Notes under the pieces: model-generated | The model's input: the letters and a program-made list of their open reading frames with translations, nothing else | The model's database searches: none | Told to the model about the DNA's origin: nothing | Shown: positions 14,002-21,054 of the stretch, one piece after another | Layout: each line of letters opens with the position of its first letter | How positions within the stretch are numbered: the first letter of the stretch is position 1 | Made by a program: the position numbers and the translations under genes | From: Paenibacillus sp. A3 | GTDB lineage: Bacteria > Bacillota > Bacilli > Paenibacillales > NBRC-103111 | Direction: 5' to 3' | Length of the DNA stretch: 33,517 bases | Assembly (NCBI RefSeq): GCF_001399685.1 | Contig: NZ_JTHN01000241.1 | Coordinates: 1 to 33,517 of the forward strand

Positions 14002-15054
14002 ATGAATCTCGCCATCGACGTGCATCGGCTGAGAAAAGAATTCAAAGTGCAAAAGAACCGGGAAGGCTTGAAAGGCGCTGTTCGCGACCTGTTCCGGAGA
14101 GAGTATAGCCAAGTCGCCGCGGTGAAGGACATCAGCTTTCAAATTCCGCAGGGCGAGATTTGCGGCTACATCGGCGAGAACGGAGCGGGCAAATCGACCA
14201 CGATCAAAATGCTGACCGGCATTCTCGTTCCGACCTCCGGCGATATTCGCGTAGGCGGCTTCGTTCCTTATAAAGAGAGGGAAAAGTTCGTCCGGAATAT
14301 CGGCGTCGTATTCGGCCAGCGCAGCCAGCTTTGGTGGGATATCGGCGTGATCGAATCGTTCCAACTGCTCAAGAAAGTGTACCGCGTCCCGGATGCGGAC
14401 TACCGCAGCCGTATGGACGAGCTGGTGGAGCGGCTGCAGCTTGGCGAGCTGTTGAACCGGCCTGTACGGAAGTTGAGTCTGGGCCAGCGGATGCGCTGCG
14501 AGCTTGCGGCGTCGCTCATTCACAATCCGGAAATTTTGTTTCTGGACGAGCCTACGATCGGTCTGGATATTATGGTCAAGACGGAAATCCGCGAGTTTCT
14601 GAAATCTATGAACAGACGGTACGGCACGACCATTCTGCTGACCACCCACGATCTGCAGGACATTGAAGCGCTGTGTTCCCGGGTCATTATGCTCGACGAC
14701 GGCCGGATCATCTACGACGGAGGGCTTGAGGAGCTAAAAGAACGCTGGGGCAAAGGCAAGGAAGTCATTCTCCGCTTCTCGGAGCCGGTATCGCTGCCCC
14801 GTTTGCAGGAGTTGACCTCAGGACTGCAAGTAGACTGGTCGCTGGACAACGAGCTGACGGCCAAAGTATGGATCCCGCAGCAGGCGGCAAGCGTCTCCGA
14901 GGTGCTCAGCCGGGTTGTCGGTATAACGACGATCGAGGACATTAAAATCCTCGAAACGAATACGGACGACATCGTGCGGGAAATTTACAAATCCGGATCG
15001 GCGGAAGCTAAAAAGGAGCTGCGCGAAGAACAGGAAGTGACGCTGCATGGTTAG
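14002..15054 (+). CDS. ABC-2 type exporter, ATP-binding protein
   Basis: A 350-residue ABC ATPase. Walker A is GENGAGKST (58-66), the Q-loop lies in GQRSQLWWD (about 105-113), the signature is LSLGQRM (158-164), Walker B is ILFLDEP (178-184), and the H-loop is in 'TTHDLQD'. After the ATPase domain comes a 100-residue C-terminal extension. The 'GQRSQLWWD' form and the pairing with two roughly 260-residue permeases match the COG4586/4587/3694 set, sometimes annotated as viologen exporters; the substrate is unknown. An in-frame TTG lies at 13981, but AGGAGG at 13986-13991, 10 nt before the ATG at 14002, fixes the start. A TTGACA at 13887-13892 is the best upstream promoter hint; no good -10 box follows. 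Confidence 0.92.
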   Translation: MNLAIDVHRLRKEFKVQKNREGLKGAVRDLFRREYSQVAAVKDISFQIPQGEICGYIGENGAGKSTTIKMLTGILVPTSGDIRVGGFVPYKEREKFVRNIGVVFGQRSQLWWDIGVIESFQLLKKVYRVPDADYRSRMDELVERLQLGELLNRPVRKLSLGQRMRCELAASLIHNPEILFLDEPTIGLDIMVKTEIREFLKSMNRRYGTTILLTTHDLQDIEALCSRVIMLDDGRIIYDGGLEELKERWGKGKEVILRFSEPVSLPRLQELTSGLQVDWSLDNELTAKVWIPQQAASVSEVLSRVVGITTIEDIKILETNTDDIVREIYKSGSAEAKKELREEQEVTLHG

Positions 15055-15841
15055 CGCTTATCTGGACATTATCCGCATCCGCTTCCTGATGATGCTCGCC
15101 TACCGGGTCAATTATTACAGCGGGATTATTATTTATGCCCTTAATATTGGGGCGTACTATTTTCTGTGGAAGGCGATTTACGGGACGAAAGAGCTTCTCG
15201 GCGGGATGACCGTGACACAGATGACGACTTATGTGGCCGTATCGTGGATGGCGCGGGCGTTTTATTTTAACAATCTGGACCGGGAAATTGCAAATGAGAT
15301 CAAAGACGGCAGCGTCGCGATTCAGTTCATCCGCCCGTACAATTACATCGTCGTCAAAATGATGCAGGGTCTTGGCGAAGGCTTGTTCCGGTTTTTTCTA
15401 TTTTCCGTGCCGGGCATGGTGATCGTCTCGTTCCTGTTTCCGGTGCAGCTGCCGTCAGATCCGCTGACCTGGCTTATTTTTCTTGCCATGCTGTTTTTCA
15501 GCTTCCTGATCAATACGCAGATCAATATTATTACCGGCCTGTTCGCCTTTTTCCTCGAAAACAACGAAGGCATGATGCGGATGAAACGGGTAACCGTCGA
15601 TTTGTTCTCCGGACTGGTCGTGCCGATGTCGTTCTTCCCGGGCTGGGCGCAAGAGCTGATGAATCTGCTGCCGTTTCCGGCGATCACGTACTTGCCTGGC
15701 TCCGTCTTCACCGGCAAAGTAGCCGGCAGCGCCGTTTACAACGTATTTGCCGTCCAAATCATCTGGTTCGTGCTGTTGATTGTGCCGCTCTATGTACTGT
15801 GGCGGGGCGCGCGGACGCGGCTGTTCGTGCAGGGAGGGTGA
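15047..15841 (+). CDS. ABC-2 type exporter permease 1
   Basis: A 264-residue integral membrane protein with about six hydrophobic segments and no large extracytoplasmic domain, of the ABC-2 (COG4587-like) type. Its ATG overlaps the end of the ATPase gene by 8 nt, so the two are translationally coupled. The cytoplasmic segment 'NNLDREIANEIKDGSVAIQFIRPYNY' between early helices is typical of this group and probably contacts the ATPase. It should pair with the next permease as a heterodimer. Confidence 0.87.
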   Translation: MVSAYLDIIRIRFLMMLAYRVNYYSGIIIYALNIGAYYFLWKAIYGTKELLGGMTVTQMTTYVAVSWMARAFYFNNLDREIANEIKDGSVAIQFIRPYNYIVVKMMQGLGEGLFRFFLFSVPGMVIVSFLFPVQLPSDPLTWLIFLAMLFFSFLINTQINIITGLFAFFLENNEGMMRMKRVTVDLFSGLVVPMSFFPGWAQELMNLLPFPAITYLPGSVFTGKVAGSAVYNVFAVQIIWFVLLIVPLYVLWRGARTRLFVQGG

Positions 15842-15847
15842 TGGCGC

Positions 15848-16633
15848 ATGTTCTATGCAGGCTTGTTTGTCGATTATTTGAAAAATTACATGAAAACGCG
15901 GCTCACCTACCGTTCAGATTTTTGGATCGAGGTGCTGTCCGATCTATTATTTAACGGGCTGAATTTATTTTTCATCCTCGTCGTGTTCCAGCATACCGCG
16001 GTGATCGGCGAATGGAACGAGCAGCAGATATTGTTTATCTATGGCTATTTTATGGTGCCTTACGGCTTGTTTATTACGTTTTTTAATCTCTGGGGATTCA
16101 CCGAGCGGTACATCGTCAAAGGCGAAATGGACCGGATCTTGACCCGGCCGGCGCATAATCTGGTGCAGCTGATGCTGGAAAATATGGACCCGTCCTCGCT
16201 ATTCAGCGCGCTGGTCGGTCTGATCATCATGATCTATTCCTGGACACAGCTTGATCTCGTGCTAATGTGGTACGATCCGCTCATTCTGCTTGTGCTGGTG
16301 CTCGGTTCGATCATGATTTACGGGGGCGTGTACATTTTCTTTACATCGTTGTCGTTTTTCTCGGATTCGCCCACCGGCATTTTGCCGCTGCTGTGGAACC
16401 TGCAAAACTACGGGCGATACCCGATGACGATCTATAACCGTCTTCTTAACATCATGCTGACATGGGTGCTGCCGTTTGGCTTCGTCGGCTTTTATCCGGC
16501 CGCCTATTTTCTGGACCGGGCGAATTGGGGAACGTTCGCTTTGCTTACCCCGCTGGTTGGGATTGTCTTCCTGACCTTCGGGCTGACGGTGTGGAATTAC
16601 GGGGTGAAGCGGTACCGCGGAGCGGGCTCGTAG
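15848..16633 (+). CDS. ABC-2 type exporter permease 2
   Basis: A 261-residue six-helix membrane protein, the partner permease (COG3694-like). It opens with 'FYAGLFVDYLKNYMKTRLTYRSDFWIE' and holds the loop 'ERYIVKGEMDRILTRPAHNL', the counterpart of the 'ANEIKDGSVAIQFIRP' loop in permease 1. ATG 15848 follows the previous stop by 6 nt with GGGAGGG upstream. The three genes form one operon ended by the hairpin at 16676-16705. Confidence 0.87.
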   Translation: MFYAGLFVDYLKNYMKTRLTYRSDFWIEVLSDLLFNGLNLFFILVVFQHTAVIGEWNEQQILFIYGYFMVPYGLFITFFNLWGFTERYIVKGEMDRILTRPAHNLVQLMLENMDPSSLFSALVGLIIMIYSWTQLDLVLMWYDPLILLVLVLGSIMIYGGVYIFFTSLSFFSDSPTGILPLLWNLQNYGRYPMTIYNRLLNIMLTWVLPFGFVGFYPAAYFLDRANWGTFALLTPLVGIVFLTFGLTVWNYGVKRYRGAGS

Positions 16634-16675
16634 AGGACGAGGGCCTATGTACTAAAAAACATCATAACACTCCCG

Positions 16676-16705
16676 GAGGAGCTGCCGACAGGCAAGCTCC
16701 TCTTT
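16676..16705 (+). terminator. Terminator of the ABC exporter operon
   Basis: GAGGAGCT (16676-16683) with GCC, GACA loop, GGC, AGCTCCTC (16695-16702), then TTT. The T-run is short. Confidence 0.65.
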
Positions 16706-16732
16706 GGCGTACCCGGACGTGCCGGGAAGAAG

Positions 16733-16945
16733 TCACCCTTTGTGCCCCTTGCCCGTGGACCATTCGTCTCTCTCGGAATACGAGTAAATATGCTGCGGGC
16801 AAGGGACGCAATGATGGCGGTTGACGATTTCAACCGGGTGGATGACCTGCACGATTTGGGGATGGTAATAATCCCGGTATATCCGGACGGGCGGATCGTA
16901 AACGGTCTTGGTCGGGCACTGAGGATAGCAATCGTAATCGTACAT
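16733..16945 (-). CDS. CotD-family inner spore coat protein
   Basis: A 70-residue protein rich in His, Tyr, Pro and Cys. The core 'YYHPQIVQVIHPVEIVNRHHCVPCPQHIYSY' has the spacing of CotD (His-Pro repeats, then V-N-x-H-H), and the length is close to B. subtilis CotD (about 75). It would be laid down in the inner coat late in sporulation and cross-linked through Tyr/Cys/Lys. The ATG at 16945 lies 9 nt after AAAGGAG, and a sigma-K-like -10 element sits about 30 nt upstream. It is convergent with the exporter operon. The family call is from composition and motif, not from alignment. Confidence 0.75.
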   Translation of the reverse strand: MYDYDCYPQCPTKTVYDPPVRIYRDYYHPQIVQVIHPVEIVNRHHCVPCPQHIYSYSERDEWSTGKGHKG

Positions 16946-17199
16946 GCAAAGCGGCTCCTTTCGGATTGGATTTACTCTATAGTATGTGACAAACGTCTAG
17001 TGGATTGGGCCGGTCCCCAGTCCGGCCAAAATTTCAAAAAATCAAGTCTCTTCGTTTTAAGATTTTTTTAAGCTTTCTTTCATTTTCCTTTAAGCTTCAC
17101 GTTACGTTGAGTTCATATTTCACTCCTATACTAGCAATAAATCCCTTACCACAAACTGGCACGTTCAAAAAATAGACATAATTGATGATTTTGAGCGAG
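16946..17199. other. Divergent intergenic region between cotD-like and repeat-protein genes
   Basis: AT-rich DNA. It holds the cotD-like promoter at its left end and a G-C hairpin (GGCCGG / CCGGCC near 17009-17028) that could act as a boundary between the divergent units. Two AAGCTT-containing stretches lie near 17070-17097. I see no gene here. Confidence 0.6.
16978..16986 (-). promoter_or_regulatory. Sigma-K-type -10 element of the cotD-like gene
   Basis: CATACTATA on the minus strand fits the mother-cell sigma-K -10 consensus CATANNNTA at every fixed base. It is placed about 33 nt before the start codon. The -35 region holds only a weak AC element at the wrong distance, so sigma-E use is not excluded. 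Confidence 0.5.
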
Positions 17200-17229
17200 T
17201 TGACAGGGAGGTTTATCCAGTGGTAGAAT
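17200..17229 (+). promoter_or_regulatory. Promoter of the secreted repeat-protein gene
   Basis: TTGACA (17200-17205), 18 nt, TAGAAT (17224-17229). One of the best sigma-A promoters in the window. Transcription should begin near 17236, just before the tandem repeats. Confidence 0.7.
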
Positions 17230-17246
17230 ACCAATCATAGGGAATT

Positions 17247-17298
17247 GAACATATGTTCAAAACGTTTGTTCAAAACAAATGTTCAAGTCGTATGTTCG
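17247..17298. repeat. Four tandem 13-bp units resembling LexA (SOS) boxes
   Basis: Units begin at 17247, 17260, 17273 and 17286: GAACATATGTTCA, AAACGTTTGTTCA, AAACAAATGTTCA, AGTCGTATGTTCG. The first is the core of a 16-bp perfect palindrome (TTGAACATATGTTCAA, 17244-17259) and fits the Bacillus LexA core GAAC-N4-GTTC exactly. The next two differ from it by one base. All four keep GTTC in phase. They occupy about +11 to +62 of the predicted transcript and end 31 nt before the start codon. Confidence 0.85.
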
Positions 17299-17329
17299 AA
17301 ATATAAAAAAGGATAGGGTGGAGAGAATC

Positions 17330-17998
17330 ATGAAAAAGTGGACTGGAAAAGTTATGGCAGGTACGGTAGCAGCAGCTGTATTGTTTGGTGGAATCGGCGG
17401 ATTGACAACAGCGCCTAAGGCGTTTGCGGATGACGATATTACGTACACGGTCGTTCCGGATTTTTCCATTCCTCTGCACAAACGTGTAGATCTTGGTTTG
17501 AATTCCATTGTCGTTCAAGCATCCGGTATTATTAATATGAGTGTGGATGATTTGAATGCGGAGCTTAAAAAAGGAAAATCGATCGCTGAATTGGCTCGCA
17601 CAAGTGGAGTCGAGCGTTCGGAATTGCTCAGCAGATTGGTTAATCCGGCACTTGAAAAAGTAGATAGTGCACTAAACCAAAAAAGAATTACTGAAGAAGA
17701 AGCGAAACAATTAAAGGAAGAAGCTCAAGTAAAGTATTCGGCAGCCATCGATAAATCAGGCTATCAAGATAAATCCAGTGGCAAGTATTCCAAAAAGCTG
17801 AAATTGAAAACCCATGTAGATGAAGAGTCCGTAGCTAAAGTTCTCGGCATTACTGAAGATGAATTGGATGCAGCGTTCAGCAGCGGCAAAACGATTGCCG
17901 ATATCGCGAAAGAAAAAGGCCTTAGCGAAGATAAAGTTATTACCGGTCTGAAGGACGAGTTGAACGATTCCCTGAAAGCATTCATCAATAAGAAGTAA
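17330..17998 (+). CDS. Secreted protein with a duplicated small helical domain
   Basis: A 222-residue protein. A signal peptide (positive MKKWTGK, hydrophobic core, cleavage probably after 'PKAFA' near residue 32) leads to a mainly helical, charged mature part. A roughly 35-residue unit occurs twice: 'MSVDDLNAELKKGKSIAELARTSGVERSELLSRLV' (about 79-113) and 'ITEDELDAAFSSGKTIADIAKEKGLSEDKVITGLK' (about 178-212). Each has the pattern D/E-L-x4-L-x2-GK[ST]IA[ED][LI]A, as in a helix-turn-helix-like bihelical repeat seen in other secreted Gram-positive proteins. An upstream in-frame ATG at 17279 exists, but it lies inside the tandem repeats; GGTGGAG 6 nt before ATG 17330 and the signal peptide fix the start. 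Function unknown. Confidence 0.8.
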   Translation: MKKWTGKVMAGTVAAAVLFGGIGGLTTAPKAFADDDITYTVVPDFSIPLHKRVDLGLNSIVVQASGIINMSVDDLNAELKKGKSIAELARTSGVERSELLSRLVNPALEKVDSALNQKRITEEEAKQLKEEAQVKYSAAIDKSGYQDKSSGKYSKKLKLKTHVDEESVAKVLGITEDELDAAFSSGKTIADIAKEKGLSEDKVITGLKDELNDSLKAFINKK

Positions 17999-18019
17999 GA
18001 GCTTCGAAACATTTATAGC

Positions 18020-18048
18020 AAAGCCGTCCTTTATGAGGGCGGCTTTTT
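18020..18048 (+). terminator. Terminator of the secreted repeat-protein gene
   Basis: AAAGCCGTCC (18020-18029), 7-nt loop, GGGCGGCTTT with one G-T pair, then T-run to 18048. Confidence 0.88.
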
Positions 18049-18052
18049 CAGG

Positions 18053-18082
18053 TTGTTTTGCGGCGGAGGAGTTTCGTATAAT
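18053..18082 (+). promoter_or_regulatory. Candidate bcp promoter
   Basis: TTGTTT (18053-18058), 18 nt, perfect TATAAT (18077-18082), ending about 50 nt before the start codon. Confidence 0.55.
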
Positions 18083-18133
18083 GCTTGTACAAAGAAAAAT
18101 TTTACAAACACGGATGCGAGGAGAGGAAGAACT

Positions 18134-18610
18134 ATGCCGCAGCTTCAACCCGGACAACCGGTTCCGGATTTTACTCTGACTGCCGGAAACAGGGAATCCG
18201 TAACACTATCGCAGTTTCGGGGCAAATACGTCGTGCTCTATTTCTACCCCAAGGATATGACGCCAACATGTACGGAGGAGTCCTGCCAATTCCGCGATTA
18301 CAACGGACAATTCAAGGCGTTGAACACCGAAGTGATCGGGATTAGCCCGGACGACCTGAAGTCCCATGGGAAGTTCGCCGCCAAATACGAGCTGCCGTTC
18401 CTGCTGCTTTCCGACCCCGACCACGCGGTATGCGAATTGTTCGGCGTTTGGCAGATGAAAAAGATGTACGGACGCGAATATATGGGCGTCGTGCGCTCGA
18501 CGTTTGTCATCGATCCGCAAGGCAAGCTTGTCCGGGAATGGCGCGGCGTCCGGATCAAGGGCCATGTCGAGCAGGTGCTAGAAGCCGTCAAGGCCGCGCA
18601 GGCGGAGTAG
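18134..18610 (+). CDS. bcp: Thioredoxin-dependent thiol peroxidase (Bcp/PrxQ)
   Basis: A 158-residue peroxiredoxin of the BCP/PrxQ class, which reduces hydrogen peroxide and organic peroxides in the cytoplasm. The active-site segment 'FYPKDMTPTCTEESCQF' holds the peroxidatic Cys46 and, five residues on, the resolving Cys51, the atypical intramolecular disulfide arrangement of this class. The open frame extends upstream, but ATG 18134, behind GAGGAGAGGAAG, gives the normal N-terminus (MPQLQPGQPVPDFTL). Flanked by its own promoter and terminator, so probably a single-gene unit. Confidence 0.94.
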   Translation: MPQLQPGQPVPDFTLTAGNRESVTLSQFRGKYVVLYFYPKDMTPTCTEESCQFRDYNGQFKALNTEVIGISPDDLKSHGKFAAKYELPFLLLSDPDHAVCELFGVWQMKKMYGREYMGVVRSTFVIDPQGKLVREWRGVRIKGHVEQVLEAVKAAQAE

Positions 18611-18636
18611 GGACCCTATAGTAGCCATTCGTCTAC

Positions 18637-18666
18637 AGCCGGGAGAAACGCAGCCCCGGCTTTTTT
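18637..18666 (+). terminator. Terminator of bcp
   Basis: AGCCGGG (18637-18643), loop, CCCGGCT (18655-18661), T-run. Confidence 0.85.
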
Positions 18667-18787
18667 CTTCGCCATCAAGTTGAGCAGGTTTTTGTCAACA
18701 AAGGTAAAACGTCTAAGCAGGAATGAATGCGAGAGATGGCGAAAAACTAACCCTAGCAATAAATTTCCAGTAGGGGAGCGGTCGTGA

Positions 18788-19873
18788 ATGCAGCGGTATG
18801 AAAAACAGTCCAGTCGGATCGTTTATGTAGGAACTTATAATGGCGGCGGAGACGATTCTTTATATGTGCTGAGCATGGATAAGTCAACAGGAAGGCTGTC
18901 TGCCATTGGCACTTATGCGGAAGTCGAGATGCCTTCCTTTTTGACGGTAGATACGGAGCGCGGCAGGCTGTTTGCGGTAAGCGAGCAGCAGGATGAGGCA
19001 GGCAAGGAAGGCGGGGAAGTGGCTTCTTATGCTGTGGAAGCGGAAACCGGGGCTTTGCGCTATATCGGCAAGCAGCCTTCGTTCGGCGCTTCGCCGTGCC
19101 ATCTGGTAACGGACCGTGAGGGAAAGCGGCTCGTCGTAGCCAATTATTCAAGCGGTAGCGTGAGCTTGTATCCGATCGAGGAAGACGGGACCATCGGGCC
19201 GTTGGCGGATCGGAAGCGGCATGAGGGACAGAGTGTACGCGGCGACCGGCAGGAAGCGGCTCATGCGCATTGTACCGTCCTGAAAGATTCCCGCATCTAC
19301 GTCGCAGATCTCGGAACGGACAAAATCATGATCTACAACATTCAAGAGAACGAGGCAGAACCGTCGCTTGTTTTACATGGCGAAGTGCAGGTACATGCGG
19401 GGGCGGGCCCGCGTCATATGGCGTTCCATCCTGTGCTGCCATATGCATATGTGATTAATGAGCTGGATTCTACGATTACGGCGTTTGCTTACGGACAAGA
19501 AGACGGAACGCTTCGGGAAATCCAAACGGTGTCCGCGCTGCCGGAAGGATTTGCAGGGGAGAGCTATTGCGCCGATATCCATATCGGGGTGTCCGGGGAC
19601 TACTTGTACGGCTCCAACCGCGGGCACGACAGCATAGCCGTCTACCGCATCGACCGGACCAGCGGCAAGCTGGCGCTGATCCAGCACGAGCCGACCGGCG
19701 GGACGTGGCCGAGAAATTTTGGCGTCACGCCGGACGGGAAATTCGTGTTGGCCGCCAATCAAAATTCGGACTCCATTGTCACGTTGGCTGTAAATGAAAA
19801 CACCGGCCGGCTGGAGCCCACAGGTCATGAGCTCCGCATACCGAAACCGGTGTGCATCCAATTTTTCGAGTAA
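18788..19873 (+). CDS. pgl: 6-phosphogluconolactonase-type seven-bladed beta-propeller lactonase
   Basis: A 361-residue protein of the YbhE/YkgB lactonase family. Propeller repeats are visible as recurring 'Y-V-G-T-Y', 'G-x-L', 'VVANYSSGSVSLY', 'YVADLGTDKIMIYN', 'YAYVINELDSTITAF', 'GSNRGHDSIAVYRID' and 'VLAANQNSDSIVTLAV' segments. The family residues in 'ASPCHLVTD', 'HAHCTVL', 'GAGPRHMAFHP' and 'TWPRNFGVTPDG' are present. The known activity of this family is hydrolysis of 6-phosphogluconolactone in the oxidative pentose phosphate pathway; members can also act on other lactones. ATG 18788 lies 9 nt after GGGGAG. It ends 12 nt from the convergent binding-protein gene with no terminator between them. 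Confidence 0.88.
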   Translation: MQRYEKQSSRIVYVGTYNGGGDDSLYVLSMDKSTGRLSAIGTYAEVEMPSFLTVDTERGRLFAVSEQQDEAGKEGGEVASYAVEAETGALRYIGKQPSFGASPCHLVTDREGKRLVVANYSSGSVSLYPIEEDGTIGPLADRKRHEGQSVRGDRQEAAHAHCTVLKDSRIYVADLGTDKIMIYNIQENEAEPSLVLHGEVQVHAGAGPRHMAFHPVLPYAYVINELDSTITAFAYGQEDGTLREIQTVSALPEGFAGESYCADIHIGVSGDYLYGSNRGHDSIAVYRIDRTSGKLALIQHEPTGGTWPRNFGVTPDGKFVLAANQNSDSIVTLAVNENTGRLEPTGHELRIPKPVCIQFFE

Positions 19874-19885
19874 CGGGCAGCAGGT

Positions 19886-20878
19886 TTATTTCAGCAGATA
19901 TTGATCCACTTCGTCCAGCATCTTATTGGCGGCAATGATTCCGCCGGAGGAGTTCCAAATATCGTCGCTCACTTTAATCACTTTGTTGTTCTTCACGACG
20001 TTTAAATTTTTCCAAAGCGGGTCGCTCGTCCAGTCTTTCTCGACGGCGCTCGCTTCTTTTTTATCGTTATCCCACACGTAATAGAACAGAATATCTCCGT
20101 CCATATCCGGGAGGCGTTCCTTGTTGATTTCGACCGCAAACTCGTTCTTATCCTGCGCGGCCGGACGTTGGAAGCCGATTTTGCTGAGCGCCAGCCCTGC
20201 AAACGTATCCTTCATATAAAGCCGGGCTTTCCCCGGAATAAAGCGAACAAGAGATACTTTCGTATTAAGCTTGTCTCCCGCTTTGGCCTTCATGTCCGCG
20301 ATGCGTTTGTCATATTGCTGCAAAAGCTGCTCGCCCTCGGCTTTTTTGTTAACGGCTTCGGCATATACTCGGAAGTTTTTCTGCCAGTCGGATTGCAGAC
20401 GCTCCGAGAATACCGTCGGCGCGATGGCGGCAAGCTGCGTGTATACTTTTTCCTGACGCAGTTTATTGCCGAGAATCAGATCGGGCTTCAGCTTGGCGAT
20501 TGCCTCAAGGTTCGGCTGGTTCTCGTCACCGACGACTTCGACGCCTTCCAGATCTTTCTTCAAGTGGTCGTACCACGGGTTGCCGGACCAAGATTTAACC
20601 GCTCCCACCGGTTTAAGGCCAAGAGCAAGCAGGGCTTCCGTTCCTTCGTTGGTCAGGACGACGATCCGTTTCGGTTGAGCGGGAACTTTGGAAGAACCCA
20701 TCGCGTGGTTGATCGTGAGTTCCGATACGGCTGCCGCAGCCGGCTGCTTCTGTGCATTATCATTCGTCGGGGCTGGGGTGTTAGCCGTGCCGCAGCCGCT
20801 CAACATCGCACCCAAGGCGGTTGCGCAGGCCAAGAGCGCAGCAGCGGATTTCCATTTCGAACGCAAAGATGTAAACAA
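19886..20878 (-). CDS. Ferric-siderophore ABC transporter, substrate-binding lipoprotein
   Basis: A 330-residue binding protein. The signal peptide ends in lipobox LSGC (residues 26-29), so Cys29 is lipidated. A Ser/Ala/Gln linker and a type III (FecB/FhuD-like) domain follow, with 'PKRIVVLTNEGTEALLALGLKPVGA', 'LEAIAKLKPDLILG' and a C-terminal 'NSSGGIIAANKMLDEV'. The open frame runs further upstream (to an ATG at 20968), but that part crosses the promoter and Fur box. TTG at 20878, 8 nt after GAGAGGGG, is the sensible start. It delivers an Fe(III)-chelate to a membrane permease. No permease or ATPase gene is nearby, so it must share one encoded elsewhere. Confidence 0.88.
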   Translation of the reverse strand: MFTSLRSKWKSAAALLACATALGAMLSGCGTANTPAPTNDNAQKQPAAAAVSELTINHAMGSSKVPAQPKRIVVLTNEGTEALLALGLKPVGAVKSWSGNPWYDHLKKDLEGVEVVGDENQPNLEAIAKLKPDLILGNKLRQEKVYTQLAAIAPTVFSERLQSDWQKNFRVYAEAVNKKAEGEQLLQQYDKRIADMKAKAGDKLNTKVSLVRFIPGKARLYMKDTFAGLALSKIGFQRPAAQDKNEFAVEINKERLPDMDGDILFYYVWDNDKKEASAVEKDWTSDPLWKNLNVVKNNKVIKVSDDIWNSSGGIIAANKMLDEVDQYLLK

Positions 20879-20901
20879 TGATGATACCCCTCTCTTTAAA
20901 T

Positions 20902-20920
20902 GAAAATGATTATCATTATC
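20902..20920. promoter_or_regulatory. Fur box
   Basis: GAAAATGATTATCATTATC matches the 19-bp Fur consensus GATAATGATAATCATTATC at 17 positions. It covers the expected transcription start, just after the -10 box, so Fe-Fur would repress the binding-protein gene. Confidence 0.9.
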
Positions 20921-20927
20921 GTGAAAA

Positions 20928-20956
20928 ATTCTACCTTGTTCCCTTCCCCTTGTCAA
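20928..20956 (-). promoter_or_regulatory. Promoter of the siderophore-binding protein gene
   Basis: On the minus strand TTGACA (20956-20951), 17 nt, TAGAAT (20933-20928), with the Fur box directly downstream. Confidence 0.8.
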
Positions 20957-21054
20957 TCCTTTCTTCAAGGTCGTCTGGTGAGGTCATAAAAGAGAAAAAC
21001 CATCCATATATTCTATCAATACCCATTTCATAGAACTATACGGGGGGATCTCTC

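Noticed and set aside
17279-17329. An earlier ATG for the secreted repeat protein
   Set aside because: It falls inside the tandem repeats, lacks a ribosome binding site, and would bury the signal peptide.
20879-20968. An N-terminal extension of the siderophore-binding protein
   Set aside because: It crosses the -35/-10 promoter and the Fur box; the TTG start gives a normal lipoprotein signal peptide.
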